Shown here piece by piece: positions 56,163 to 64,000 of a stretch of 64,000 nt of DNA. The position numbers and the translations under genes were made by a program. The first letter of the stretch is position 1. The number at the start of each line of letters is the position of its first letter. The notes beneath the pieces are model-generated. The model worked only from the letters and a program-made list of their open reading frames with translations, made no database searches and was not told the origin of the DNA. Origin of the DNA: Mycobacterium intermedium (GTDB lineage: Bacteria > Actinomycetota > Actinomycetes > Mycobacteriales > Mycobacteriaceae); NCBI RefSeq assembly GCF_002086275.1, contig NZ_MVHT01000003.1, forward strand, positions 1-64,000. Direction: 5' to 3'.

Positions 56163-57725
56163 TCAGCTGGTGAGCTCCCGGCGTATCACCTTGCCGGCGG
56201 GATTGCGCGGGATGCTTTCGACGATATGGATGTCCCGTGGCTGCTCGAAACGAGACACTTTGCCCTTCAGGAACTCCCGCAATGCGGGCACGTCGACGGC
56301 CCGGTCCGCCTTCAGGACGACGTAGGCGGCAAGCCGGTGCCCGAATTGTTCGTCGGGCACCCCGACGACCGCGTTCTCGGCGATGTCGGGGTGGGCGGCC
56401 AGGGCATTCTCCAATGCCCGCGGGTATACGTTCTCCCCGCCGGAAAGGATCATGTCGTCCTCGCGCCCAACGATATACAGCCGACCGGCGTCATCGAGGT
56501 AGCCCATGTCACCGGTGCTGACCATCCCGTCGATGACGGCTTTGGAGCCGCCGCCGGTGTATCCGTCGGATCCCATTCCGCCGCCGACGAAGATGCGCCC
56601 GGTCACCCGCCGCCCGACCGGCCGACCGCGCCTGTCGTAGATACGGACCGGACATCCGGCGACCGGTCGGCCCACCGTTTCCGGGCAACGCCGTAGCTCG
56701 ACCGGCGTTGCCAGCGAACCGATTCCGACCTCGGTGGAACCGTAGAGGTTGTACAGTACGTCGCCGTAAGCGTCCATGAATCGGCGCGCCAGGCTGGGAT
56801 CAAGCCGGTCGCCGCTGGAGATCACCACCCGCAGCGACGGCAACGGATTCCGCGCACGTACCCGTTGGGGCAGGTCCAGAATGCGGGACAGCATGATCGG
56901 CACCACGCTTAGCACATCCGCGCGTTGCAGCGACGCCTGGGCAAGCGTGGTCTCGGCGTCGAAACGGCGATGCGTGAGCACGGTGCCGCCGAGTCCCACG
57001 GTGAGCATCAAGATGCCGAAGCCCAGCCCGTGGAACATCGGAACTGCCAGGCCTACTCGGGATCCGACGTGCAACCTGGTGCGTTCGAGGATCGTCACGC
57101 CGACACCCAGGCCCGAATTCAACTTCGGTGTGCGCGGCACCCCCTTGGGCACACCCGTCGTCCCGGATGTCAACAGGATCAATCGGCCGGACGGCGCTAC
57201 CTTTGGACGCGCAACGTCGACCTGCGCCGGAACCGACCGCGGGTCGAACAGCTTTATCTGCTGCTCGGTTTCGTGGATCTGGCTATCGAATTCCTTGTCG
57301 CAGAGCATCGTTCGGACAGAGTGAGACTTCAGCGCACCGCCGAGCGCGTCGCTGCGGAACTCCGTGTTGACGAGAACCACGTCCGCACCCACCAGGGCCG
57401 TGGCGAATACGGAGGTGACAAAGTCGCGTCCATTGCGGCACATGACGCCCACGGCATGCCCCGGCCCCACCCCCGCTCGGCGCAGTTCGTCGGCAAGCGC
57501 CTCGGTGATTGATTGCACCTCGCGGTAGCTCAGCGCTCCGTCGTCGTCGATGATCGCGGTCCGGTCCGGCCAACGTGCCGCCGAAATAGCAAGCAGCGTA
57601 TACAGGTTCGTTCCACTTCGGACCAGTTCGCGGACCAGCCGCACGGCTGCGCTCGGGCCGGGCGGACCGAGCAGGCCCGAAAACAGCACTGCCCGTGCCG
57701 CCGTGCCGACCACGCTGTCCGTCAC
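56163..57725 (-). CDS. Fatty-acyl-CoA ligase (FadD-type)
   Basis: A 520-residue ANL ligase. It shows 'LILLTSGTTGVPKGVPRTPK' (P-loop), 'VLYNLYGSTEVGIGSLATPV', 'GMVSTGDMGYLDDAGRLYIV', 'GREDDMILSGGENVYPRALE' and 'SIPRNPAGKVIRREL' with the catalytic Lys. The start 'LLRLYTLLAISAARWPD'-like region (here 'NLYTLLAISAARWPDRTAII') recalls FadD12/FadD2 enzymes, but I do not assign a number. GTG 57725 overlaps the SDR stop (a GTGA junction), so the two are co-translated. Confidence 0.88.
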   Translation of the reverse strand: MTDSVVGTAARAVLFSGLLGPPGPSAAVRLVRELVRSGTNLYTLLAISAARWPDRTAIIDDDGALSYREVQSITEALADELRRAGVGPGHAVGVMCRNGRDFVTSVFATALVGADVVLVNTEFRSDALGGALKSHSVRTMLCDKEFDSQIHETEQQIKLFDPRSVPAQVDVARPKVAPSGRLILLTSGTTGVPKGVPRTPKLNSGLGVGVTILERTRLHVGSRVGLAVPMFHGLGFGILMLTVGLGGTVLTHRRFDAETTLAQASLQRADVLSVVPIMLSRILDLPQRVRARNPLPSLRVVISSGDRLDPSLARRFMDAYGDVLYNLYGSTEVGIGSLATPVELRRCPETVGRPVAGCPVRIYDRRGRPVGRRVTGRIFVGGGMGSDGYTGGGSKAVIDGMVSTGDMGYLDDAGRLYIVGREDDMILSGGENVYPRALENALAAHPDIAENAVVGVPDEQFGHRLAAYVVLKADRAVDVPALREFLKGKVSRFEQPRDIHIVESIPRNPAGKVIRRELTS

Positions 57726-58621
57726 TGTTCGCCCTTCCTGCCGGCTTCGGCGAAGAACCTGCGGTGCCACAGCCGGGCCGCGCGGTCGGCCGGCCCGGCA
57801 AGCAACACCGACGCCACCTCGGCGGGCAACATCCACGGCGGCTCGTTGGTGCGCGGCCGCTCGATGATCGCCTTGGCTATGGCGTCGGCGGCCTCGTCGG
57901 CGTTCAAAGCCGGCAGTCTGCGCAAGACGGGAGTGGGCTCGATCATCCGAGTGCGAACCAGCGCGAAGTAGACCGAAGTCACGTCCACGCCGTCGGCATG
58001 CAGTTCTGGTGCGACGCTGCGCAGCCAACGATCGAAGGCGCCCTTGGATGCCTGGTACGCGCCCCACTGCGGTCCCGGGACCACCCGCACACCGACGCTG
58101 GACACGTTGATGATGTGTCCGCGACCCTTTTCCCGCATCGCCGGGAGCAGTCCGAGCAGCAGCCAGATCGGGCCGAGGTAATTGATGTCGATGGTGCGCT
58201 GGAAGTCGTGCGGCCGGTCGTATTGGTTGTGCAAGGACCGGCGCAGTGATTTGCCGGCGTTGCTCACCACGATGTCCAACGCCCCGTGGTGCTCGGTGAT
58301 CTGCTTGGTCAACACGTTGACGACGGTCTCGTCGGTCAGGTCGGCCGGATAGGCGATCGCTTCGCCCCCGCCGGCATTGATCGCCGCGGCGACGTCGTCG
58401 AGCCGTTCGGCTGAGCGCGCCACGATCAGCACTCTCGCTCCGGCGGCGGCCACTTTTCGCGCGGTCGCCTCGCCTACCCCGTAGGAGGCGCCGGTGATCA
58501 GGACAGTCTTGCCCGAAACGGCGCTGCGGAGCTTGTCAGGGTCGGCATCCCGCGCCGGGTTGGCCAATCTGTCAGTAGCTTCTCCCCAGGCCTGTTGCCA
58601 AGCCTGCGCTACCAGATTCAT
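57722..58621 (-). CDS. SDR oxidoreductase paired with the FadD ligase
   Basis: A 299-residue SDR: a 35-residue helical lead, then 'VLITGASYGVGEATARKVAA', 'ADLTDETVV', SNAGKS, the catalytic Ser in 'INVSSVGVRVVPG', Y-QASK, and a C-terminal membrane-associating part ('LPAEVASVLLAGPADRAARL'). The group includes enzymes reducing long-chain 3-keto or mycolate-like substrates; the specific substrate is unknown. It is the first gene of the two-gene unit. ATG 58621 starts 'MNLVAQAWQQAW'. Confidence 0.85.
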   Translation of the reverse strand: MNLVAQAWQQAWGEATDRLANPARDADPDKLRSAVSGKTVLITGASYGVGEATARKVAAAGARVLIVARSAERLDDVAAAINAGGGEAIAYPADLTDETVVNVLTKQITEHHGALDIVVSNAGKSLRRSLHNQYDRPHDFQRTIDINYLGPIWLLLGLLPAMREKGRGHIINVSSVGVRVVPGPQWGAYQASKGAFDRWLRSVAPELHADGVDVTSVYFALVRTRMIEPTPVLRRLPALNADEAADAIAKAIIERPRTNEPPWMLPAEVASVLLAGPADRAARLWHRRFFAEAGRKGEQ

Positions 58622-58733
58622 GGGCGGCACCCCTCGATTGCTCGATTGCGGTCGGCCTTTATGTGCCCATTCTGACCCACGATCACACCGGCGCTAGACG
58701 CGGCACACTCGCCCCGACCCCTGCCCGGTTCCC

Positions 58734-58794
58734 GCGAGCGCGCGTGTTTGTACGGCGACACACCGTCGAGGCCGGCATTTTGCGCGCGCTCGGC
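58734..58794. repeat. Dispersed palindrome family C, copy C2 (weaker)
   Basis: GCGAGCGCGCG at 58734 pairs with CGCGCGCTCGG near 58794, with an internal GTACGGCGACACACCG similar to C1. It lies in the 182-nt gap between the SDR and DUF2236 genes. Confidence 0.4.
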
Positions 58795-58803
58795 GTGGCA
58801 GCG

Positions 58804-59751
58804 CTACGCCGAGCGGTTGTGCAGCCGACGCGGGTCGACGCCGACGCGAATCCATGCGTCGGCCGCCCAGGACATGTAGACCATCCGCAGTGGCAGCCGG
58901 TTGATGAGCGGGTTCAGTGCACGCATTGCTGCGGCGAACCGCTGAAAACGCTTCTCTTTCTTGGCGTTCCACTCCAGGTCACACACCTCACGCATCTGCG
59001 GAGGCAAGGTGCCGACAACGACGAGGCGGACGTAGGCGTTGAGCGGTGCAGAGAGCACCTTCCATATCGGCTTGGGAATCCTCCGCGGACGCGGGATGCC
59101 TTTGCGGATATAACCGGTGCCGTACAGCACGGTCTTGTGCGGCACGAACCGGTCCAGCATTGCATCCCAGTACTCGACGAATTCGTCGTAGGTCTGCGGT
59201 TGCCCGCGGTCGCTGACGCCGTAGAGGCTGTACCAGATCTTGCTTTCCTGGAAGATTTGCTCTTTTTCCGCGTGCGACAACCGGCGGATGAAAGTGTCGG
59301 TGTTGTAGAGGACCTGGTCGACGAACGTTGCGTGCGCCCAGTAGAACAGCTCCGGGTTCAGCGCGTGGTACCGCGAACCGTCGCTGATGGTGCCCTTGAT
59401 CGGCTTGTGGAAATCGCGCACCGTACGGCCCCACGTGTACGGATCGTCGGAATAGACGGTCTTCATCAGCGGCGGTGCGGTTCGCTGGGCCCTGCCCAGC
59501 GTGTCGCTGAAGATCACCGAGTGGTCGAACACACCTTGAGCAAGTTGTTCGATGCAGTTCTCAGTGCCCGCGGTCCGTTGAAACCCGAACAGCTGGGTGC
59601 GGTAATCGCCATAGAACTTCCAGATCAGCGATTCTGGCCCCAGCCGGGCCGCATCCTCCGCGGTACTATCCTCGACCAGTATCGGGACGGCTTCCCGCAC
59701 GCCGCTGTCAAAGTCGGGGCCCCCCGGCCGTTCAGCCCATTGGGCCGTCAT
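58804..59751 (-). CDS. DUF2236 / MpaB-type oxygenase-like protein
   Basis: A 315-residue protein of the ER-bound oxygenase mpaB/rubber oxygenase (DUF2236) family. Conserved histidines appear in 'RDFHKPIKGTISDGSRYHAL' and 'ELFYWAHATFVDQVLYN', the region that binds heme or iron in known members; 'WKFYGDYRTQLFGFQR' is the usual N-terminal block. The function of mycobacterial members is not known. It diverges from a TetR gene 120 nt away and may be under its control. ATG 59751 was taken; an ATG one codon earlier is possible. Confidence 0.8.
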   Translation of the reverse strand: MTAQWAERPGGPDFDSGVREAVPILVEDSTAEDAARLGPESLIWKFYGDYRTQLFGFQRTAGTENCIEQLAQGVFDHSVIFSDTLGRAQRTAPPLMKTVYSDDPYTWGRTVRDFHKPIKGTISDGSRYHALNPELFYWAHATFVDQVLYNTDTFIRRLSHAEKEQIFQESKIWYSLYGVSDRGQPQTYDEFVEYWDAMLDRFVPHKTVLYGTGYIRKGIPRPRRIPKPIWKVLSAPLNAYVRLVVVGTLPPQMREVCDLEWNAKKEKRFQRFAAAMRALNPLINRLPLRMVYMSWAADAWIRVGVDPRRLHNRSA

Positions 59752-59871
59752 CACACCTCCTCGCCCGCGGCCCCTCTCGCGGGTGAATCACTGACACAAA
59801 ATTGTTTCTTTGTTCCACAATAGCACGTTGTCGCGCCCGGGTTCGTCGGTGAACGATACGATCCGGCGCAT

Positions 59872-60444
59872 ATGCCGACGGAAATAAGTCTCGATCTGGA
59901 CGAAATCATCCTGGACACCGCCCGCGCCGTGTTTGAGACCTACGGCCTGCGCCGGGCGAATATCGAAGACATCGCGGCCCGGGCCGGAGTCAGTCGCAGC
60001 ACCATCTACCGGCGCTTTCCCACCAAGGACAAGCTGTTCGAACGCGTCGTGCGACGCGAGGCGGAAGTGTTCTTCACGACGTTGGACCAGGCCACCAAGG
60101 GGTGCAACCCGCAGGAGGCGGTGGTCGAGGCCTTCGCGTTGGGAGTGCGCCTGATCCAAGACTCGGCGTTGTACTCACGCATAGTCGAAAGCGAACCGGA
60201 TCTGCTCGGCATGTTTTCGCGGTCCGAGGTCTTTCCCATCAGCCGATTCGCCGACGGCATCGCGTACACGCTGCGTCGCTGCGGTGCTGACATCGCCGAT
60301 ATCGACCTCGCGAACATCTCGGACATCTTGTTGCGCGTCGCCTTCGGCATCATCGTGTTCCCCACCGACCGCCTCGACACCTCGAATCACGAAGCCGTGC
60401 GTGAATACGCTGCTCGTTATCTCGTTCCGATCATTAGCCTGTAG
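59872..60444 (+). CDS. TetR-family regulator
   Basis: A 190-residue TetR protein with HTH '[20 protein letters not shown]' at about 29-48 and '[18 protein letters not shown]' leading into the ligand domain. It diverges from the DUF2236 gene; the 120-nt gap contains an AT-rich stretch (59795-59825) that could hold the promoters and operator. The next gene (hydrolase-cyclase) starts 2 nt after its stop, so they form an operon. Confidence 0.88.
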   Translation: MPTEISLDLDEIILDTARAVFETYGLRRANIEDIAARAGVSRSTIYRRFPTKDKLFERVVRREAEVFFTTLDQATKGCNPQEAVVEAFALGVRLIQDSALYSRIVESEPDLLGMFSRSEVFPISRFADGIAYTLRRCGADIADIDLANISDILLRVAFGIIVFPTDRLDTSNHEAVREYAARYLVPIISL

Positions 60445-60446
60445 GT

Positions 60447-61814
60447 GTGGCGCCCGCCCCGCGAACTCGCTACGCAACCTGCGGCGATGTCGACATCGCG
60501 TATCAGGTGTTCGGCGACGGCCCCATTGATCTGTTGGTTTTACCCGGACCCTCCATCCCGATCGACACGGTCGACTCCGAGCCCTCCATGTACCGATTTC
60601 ACCGCCGCCTTGCGTCCTTTGCCCGCGTGATCCGGTACGACCAGCGCGGGATCGGTCTGTCGTCTCGCGTTTCGACGCAGGACATGATCGGGCCGAGATT
60701 CTGGGCCAAAGACGTGATCGCGGTCATGAACGCGGTGGGCTGCGAGCGGGCGACGCTCTTTGCGCCCAGTTTCACCACCATGACCGCGCTAGTGGTCGCG
60801 GCCGACTATCCCGAGCGGGTGAGCAGCCTCGTGCTCGTCAACGGCGGAGCCCGGACACTGCGCGCACCCGACTACCCGATAGGGCACGAGATCGCCGAGA
60901 ACGACCCGTTCACCACCATCGCAATCGAGCCCGACGCCGTCGAACGCGGCTTCGACATCCTGGGCATCGTCGCCCCGAGCGCGGCCGGCGACAACGCATT
61001 TCGCGCGTGGTGGGATGCGGCCGGCAACCGTGCCGCTTCGCCGAGCATGGCCCGCGCGATCATCACGGCGGTCAGGAACGGCGACGTGCGCGACACCCTG
61101 CCCCGCATCTCGGCGCCGACGCTCATCCTGCACCGCAACAATCGACAGTTCAGTCCGATCGAGCAGGCCGAATATCTCGCCGAGCACATCGCGGGAGCAC
61201 GGCTGGTGGAGCTCTCCGGGGAAGACAGCCTTTACTGGGTCGGGGACACCGGGCCCATGCTCGATGAGATCGAAGAGTTCGTCACCGGCGTGCGTGGCGC
61301 AGGGGACGCCGAGCGGGCGCTGACCACGATTGTCTTCACAGACATCGTCGGCTCGACCGAGCGGGCGGCCCTGCTCGGCGACCATCGGTGGCGCGATCTG
61401 CTCGACCGCCACGACACGATCGTTCGGCACCAGATCCAGCGGTTCGGCGGCCGGGAGGTCAACACCGCCGGCGACGGCTTCGTTGCGACGTTCACCAGTC
61501 CGAGTGCCGCGCTGGCGTGCTGCGACGAACTCGTCGACGCCGTGCGCGTGCTGAACATCGAGATCCGGGTAGGCATCCATGCGGGCGAGGTCGAAGTACG
61601 AGGGGATGACGTCGCGGGCATGGCCGTTCACATCGGTGCGCGCGTGGCGGCGCAAGCCGGCCCCAGCGAGGTGCTGGTGTCGTCGACCGTCCGCGATATT
61701 GTCACCGGTTCGAGGTACCGCTTCACAGATCGGGGTGAACGGGAGCTGAGAGGGGTACCGGGTAGGTGGCAGCTGTGCGCTTTGGCAGGCGAGCACGCGG
61801 CCAGTCGGGTTTAG
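60447..61814 (+). CDS. Alpha/beta-hydrolase fused to a class III nucleotide cyclase
   Basis: A 455-residue fusion. Residues 1-285 form an alpha/beta hydrolase with the elbow changed to F-A-P-S108-F-T instead of G-x-S-x-G, so catalysis is doubtful and ligand sensing is likely. Residues 290-440 form a cyclase homology domain: metal Asp D299 (FTDIVGST) and D343 (AGDGF) are kept. The substrate Lys position is N339 and the transition-state Asn position is H395 (AVHIGAR), with R399 kept. Many actinobacterial hydrolase-cyclases share this non-canonical set, so activity as an adenylate cyclase needs testing. GTG 60447 is 2 nt from the TetR stop. Confidence 0.88.
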   Translation: MAPAPRTRYATCGDVDIAYQVFGDGPIDLLVLPGPSIPIDTVDSEPSMYRFHRRLASFARVIRYDQRGIGLSSRVSTQDMIGPRFWAKDVIAVMNAVGCERATLFAPSFTTMTALVVAADYPERVSSLVLVNGGARTLRAPDYPIGHEIAENDPFTTIAIEPDAVERGFDILGIVAPSAAGDNAFRAWWDAAGNRAASPSMARAIITAVRNGDVRDTLPRISAPTLILHRNNRQFSPIEQAEYLAEHIAGARLVELSGEDSLYWVGDTGPMLDEIEEFVTGVRGAGDAERALTTIVFTDIVGSTERAALLGDHRWRDLLDRHDTIVRHQIQRFGGREVNTAGDGFVATFTSPSAALACCDELVDAVRVLNIEIRVGIHAGEVEVRGDDVAGMAVHIGARVAAQAGPSEVLVSSTVRDIVTGSRYRFTDRGERELRGVPGRWQLCALAGEHAASRV

Positions 61815-61824
61815 AAGGTGAGAC

Positions 61825-62043
61825 ATGACTGAACAGAGCTTCTCGGTCGACGGGCTGAAGTGCGAAGGGTGCGTGGAGACTGTCACGAATGCCCTGACGG
61901 CGTTGCCGCCCGTGCGTGCCGTCGACATCGACCTGAAGGCCAATGGCACATCGACGGTGCGGATTTCGACCGATGTCGAACTCACCCGTGACGAGGTTCA
62001 GGCGGCGTTGAAAACTGGGGGCGACTTCTCGGTGGTGGGCTGA
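61825..62043 (+). CDS. Heavy-metal-associated (HMA) domain protein
   Basis: A 72-residue ferredoxin-like metal chaperone fold with the metal motif C13-EG-C16 ('LKCEGCVETVTNALTAL') and the usual 'VDIDLKANGTSTVRISTDVE'. Copper-type chaperones have this size, but the GxxCxxC lead is replaced by L-K-C-E-G-C. It begins 10 nt after the cyclase stop and is probably the last gene of the TetR-cyclase operon. No metal ATPase is adjacent; ctpI is 6 kb away. Confidence 0.85.
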   Translation: MTEQSFSVDGLKCEGCVETVTNALTALPPVRAVDIDLKANGTSTVRISTDVELTRDEVQAALKTGGDFSVVG

Positions 62044-62360
62044 CGGCGGAGCGCTTCGTCGTCTGATCCATCAGGTCTCGCCGTGCTCTGAACAACCGGC
62101 GCGTTCTTGTCAACCGCGCGACACAGCGGCGGCGATTGTCGACGAGTTCAACATCAATTGCAGCGCATTCAATTTGTTTGACAATTACTGCATTTCAGTT
62201 CAAAACTGTTCAATTCTCATTGACCAAAAGTAATTGTCTTCCCGGAAAGTTTCTTGTACGGTCCCTTCAACGAAGGACTCATATCCGGTGTGAGACAGCA
62301 GAACTCGCACCACTCTATGAATGGCGCAAACCACGCAGCTCTGACCCAGAGGAAGTGCTG
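62044..62360. other. AT-richer intergenic region with small dyads, no gene seen
   Basis: This 317-nt gap contains a stretch (about 62150-62260) clearly richer in A and T than the rest of the window, with CAGTT-CAA-AACTG (62196-62208) as a perfect short dyad and TTGACA-like words at 62178-62183. It probably holds the promoter of the following membrane-protein gene. Confidence 0.5.
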
Positions 62361-62903
62361 ATGAGCAGCATTAGCGAGCCACCGCGTCGGCGCGGTCGTG
62401 TTCGGGAATGGATCCAGCGGTACCTTCCGTACGAAATAACCAGTGCTGCAACCGAATTAGGTGGTGCGGCGGTTGCCTACATTACTACCGGCTCGCTCGC
62501 TGCGGCAGCGGTCGCAGGCACCGTCGGTGCGACGGTCGGCTACTACGCCGCGGCCTTCCTCACAGCGGTCCGACTCGCCCACCGCCAGCTCGACCGGCAC
62601 AGCGGAATGGCGCGAAGGGTCGTCGCCACCGGACTCGCGCTCCGCAGCATAAGCGTCGAGTTTGGCCCGGCTGAGTTCATCGACAGCCTCACCGTGCGCC
62701 CGGCGACCTATTATCTCATCCCCGCGACGCTCGGCAATGTGATCGCCGGATGGGTTGCGGCCAAGGCTATCTCGGACTTGGCGTTCTATTCGATGGCCAT
62801 CATCAGTTACGAGAAGTTTGGCACGCTACTCGTCCGCCATCGCTCTACCGCTCATGGTGGTCCCGACCCACCAGGTGCACCCGGCCCAGCCAAAGCGAAG
62901 TAA
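62361..62903 (+). CDS. Membrane protein of unknown function
   Basis: A 180-residue protein. A basic N-terminus ('PPRRRGRVREWIQRYLPYEI') precedes a Gly/Ala-rich hydrophobic hairpin (about 35-72), then a charged middle, a second hydrophobic region (about 115-145) and a Pro-rich tail. No family is recognised. AGAGGA stands 7 nt before ATG 62361; longer upstream frames run through the AT-rich region and are unlikely. The aminotransferase gene follows after 63 nt, so the two may be co-transcribed. Confidence 0.65.
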   Translation: MSSISEPPRRRGRVREWIQRYLPYEITSAATELGGAAVAYITTGSLAAAAVAGTVGATVGYYAAAFLTAVRLAHRQLDRHSGMARRVVATGLALRSISVEFGPAEFIDSLTVRPATYYLIPATLGNVIAGWVAAKAISDLAFYSMAIISYEKFGTLLVRHRSTAHGGPDPPGAPGPAKAK

Positions 62904-62966
62904 GCCACCAGACCTCTGCCAATCGCGCTGCATCATCACACTCACTTGACACGAACAGGAAACCTG

Positions 62967-64000
62967 TTGATTCACAACGCATCGACGCGTGGTTCGGTAG
63001 GCCACGAATCGGCCGCCGTCACGTATGCCCGGGATTTGCCGATAATCCCTGTCAAGGCCAGAGGCGCGCGAGTGCGCGACAGCAACGGCCGCTGGTACCT
63101 GGACTGCCTGTCAGCCGCGGGAGCGATGTCGCTGGGCTGGAATCATCCCGTGGTTACCGAGGCGATCCAACGCACGCTTCGTTCTGGCGCACCGCTCTTG
63201 ACGCTGGACTTCCATCACCCGCTCCGCGACGCGTTCGTCGACGACTTGCTTGCCACGTTGCCGCCGCAGCTGGCCAACGACTGTGTGGTGCATCTGTGCT
63301 CCCCGAGCGGGGCCAACGCGGTCGAGGCAGCGCTGATGTTGGCCGAGATCGCAACCGGCGGTCGCGATCACGTGGGCGTGCAGGGTGGCTTTCATGGCTG
63401 CAGCAGAGCGGCACGGGGCGTGAGTTCCGGCGGCGGACTCCGTCAACAACCCGTGGCTCTGTCGACGGCCAGCCACTTCCTGCCGTTCCCCCAGGACTAC
63501 CGCTGCCCGTTCGGCCGGGGCGGACAGGCCGGCACCGATCTGGCCATCGAAGCGGTGCGGCATCTGTTCACCAGCCCGCACAGCGGACTGCGCGCCCCGG
63601 CATCGGTACTCATGGAGTTCGTCCTTGGCGAAGGGGGTGTCATCCCGGCGGTGCCGGCGTGGGCTCAGGAGGTACGACGTGCCGCCACCATGCGTCAGAT
63701 CCCGCTCATTGCTGATGAAGTGCAGGCGGGGATGTATCGCACAGGCTCGGCATGGGCATTCGAACGCTGCGGCGTCGAACCCGACATGATCGCGATCTCC
63801 AAGGGCCTGGGATCGGGAATCCCCATCGCGGTGCTCGTCATTCGGCGCAAGTTCGACGTTTGGGGTCAGGGAGCGTTCACCGGTACGTTCCGCGGCAACA
63901 CGCTTGCGTTCGCCGCGGCCAGCGCTGTGTTGCGCTACGCCACGCGGTGCAATCTTGGTGAGCATGTCACCGACATGGGCGTCAGGCTCGCGCGTGGCCT
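62967..64000 (+). CDS. Class III PLP aminotransferase, diaminobutyrate-type (3' end outside window)
   Basis: The first 344 residues of a fold-type I aminotransferase. Evidence: 'LDCLSAAGAMSLGWNHPVVT', 'VHLCSPSGANAVEAALMLAE' (PLP phosphate loop), 'GFHGCSRAARGVSS', 'LIADEVQAGMYRTGSAWAFE' (D-E-V) and the PLP Lys in 'AISKGLGSGIPIAVLV'. It resembles diaminobutyrate:2-oxoglutarate transaminases used in siderophore, ectoine or peptide pathways. TTG 62967 is chosen because AGGAAA lies 5 nt upstream; no ATG or GTG fits better. The window ends before the stop codon. Confidence 0.82.
   Translation, partial: MIHNASTRGSVGHESAAVTYARDLPIIPVKARGARVRDSNGRWYLDCLSAAGAMSLGWNHPVVTEAIQRTLRSGAPLLTLDFHHPLRDAFVDDLLATLPPQLANDCVVHLCSPSGANAVEAALMLAEIATGGRDHVGVQGGFHGCSRAARGVSSGGGLRQQPVALSTASHFLPFPQDYRCPFGRGGQAGTDLAIEAVRHLFTSPHSGLRAPASVLMEFVLGEGGVIPAVPAWAQEVRRAATMRQIPLIADEVQAGMYRTGSAWAFERCGVEPDMIAISKGLGSGIPIAVLVIRRKFDVWGQGAFTGTFRGNTLAFAAASAVLRYATRCNLGEHVTDMGVRLARG

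Overview
The window is a high-GC chromosomal segment from a slow-growing, non-tuberculous Mycobacterium. The evidence is antigen 85C, the trehalose synthase/maltokinase pair, a PE-family protein, an L,D-transpeptidase, a carboxylic acid reductase, CtpI, frequent ATGA gene overlaps, GTG starts and leaderless-type promoters. Much of it is collinear, in inverted order, with the M. tuberculosis Rv0133 to Rv0107c region as I remember it: GNAT acetyltransferase, fgd2, fadE1, htdZ, fbpC, mak, treS, pepA, an Rv0121c-like gene, fusA2, fadD7, oxcA, oxyS, ldtA, then the Rv0111 acyltransferase, Rv0110 rhomboid, PE, an Rv0108c-like gene and ctpI. No rRNA, tRNA, insertion sequence, phage gene or CRISPR array was seen.

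Layout. 1-6.3 kb: a partial DUF1214 gene, an F420-type luciferase-like oxidoreductase with an SRPBCC partner, and a DesA3-like desaturase with its ferredoxin reductase and a divergent TetR regulator. 6.3-27 kb: the conserved envelope and lipid core, interrupted by a MarR/ABC exporter operon and a truncated epimerase remnant. 27-33 kb: a carboxylic acid reductase and an MDR reductase in one operon. Next comes an M-box (Mg2+) riboswitch on the minus strand with an intrinsic terminator, a 27-codon leader frame and a 54-residue protein, then an O-methyltransferase. 33-49 kb: the Rv0111-like and Rv0110-like genes are separated by about 13.8 kb of accessory DNA. This holds a six-gene minus-strand oxidative operon (SDR, Rieske oxygenase, LLM oxidoreductase, Baeyer-Villiger monooxygenase, SDR, CoA-transferase). 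Opposite it is a plus-strand operon (beta-propeller protein, HutC/GntR regulator, acyl-CoA ligase, SDR). Two HutC-like palindromes lie in the shared promoter region. 49-56 kb: rhomboid, PE, small conserved protein and the 1613-residue CtpI ATPase. 56-64 kb: a ligase/SDR pair, a DUF2236 oxygenase-like protein, TetR, a hydrolase-cyclase fusion, a metal-binding HMA protein, then an AT-richer stretch with a membrane protein and a class III aminotransferase cut by the window edge.

Repeats are a second theme. A MIRU-like minisatellite of 57 bp lies exactly at the treS/mak junction and adds 19 codons to maltokinase. A different 57-bp unit is repeated six times, identically and in frame, inside the beta-propeller gene. 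Three families of intergenic imperfect palindromes (A at 541, 9123 and 49291; B at 18111, 18206 and 21508; C at 27187 and 58734) sit mostly beside gene ends.

The main candidates for an undescribed system are the GntR-controlled oxidative divergon (36.2-49.3 kb) and the Mg2+ riboswitch/leader frame/micro-protein unit (32.0-32.6 kb). All assignments come from reading the sequence and from memory of the families. No database search was run.
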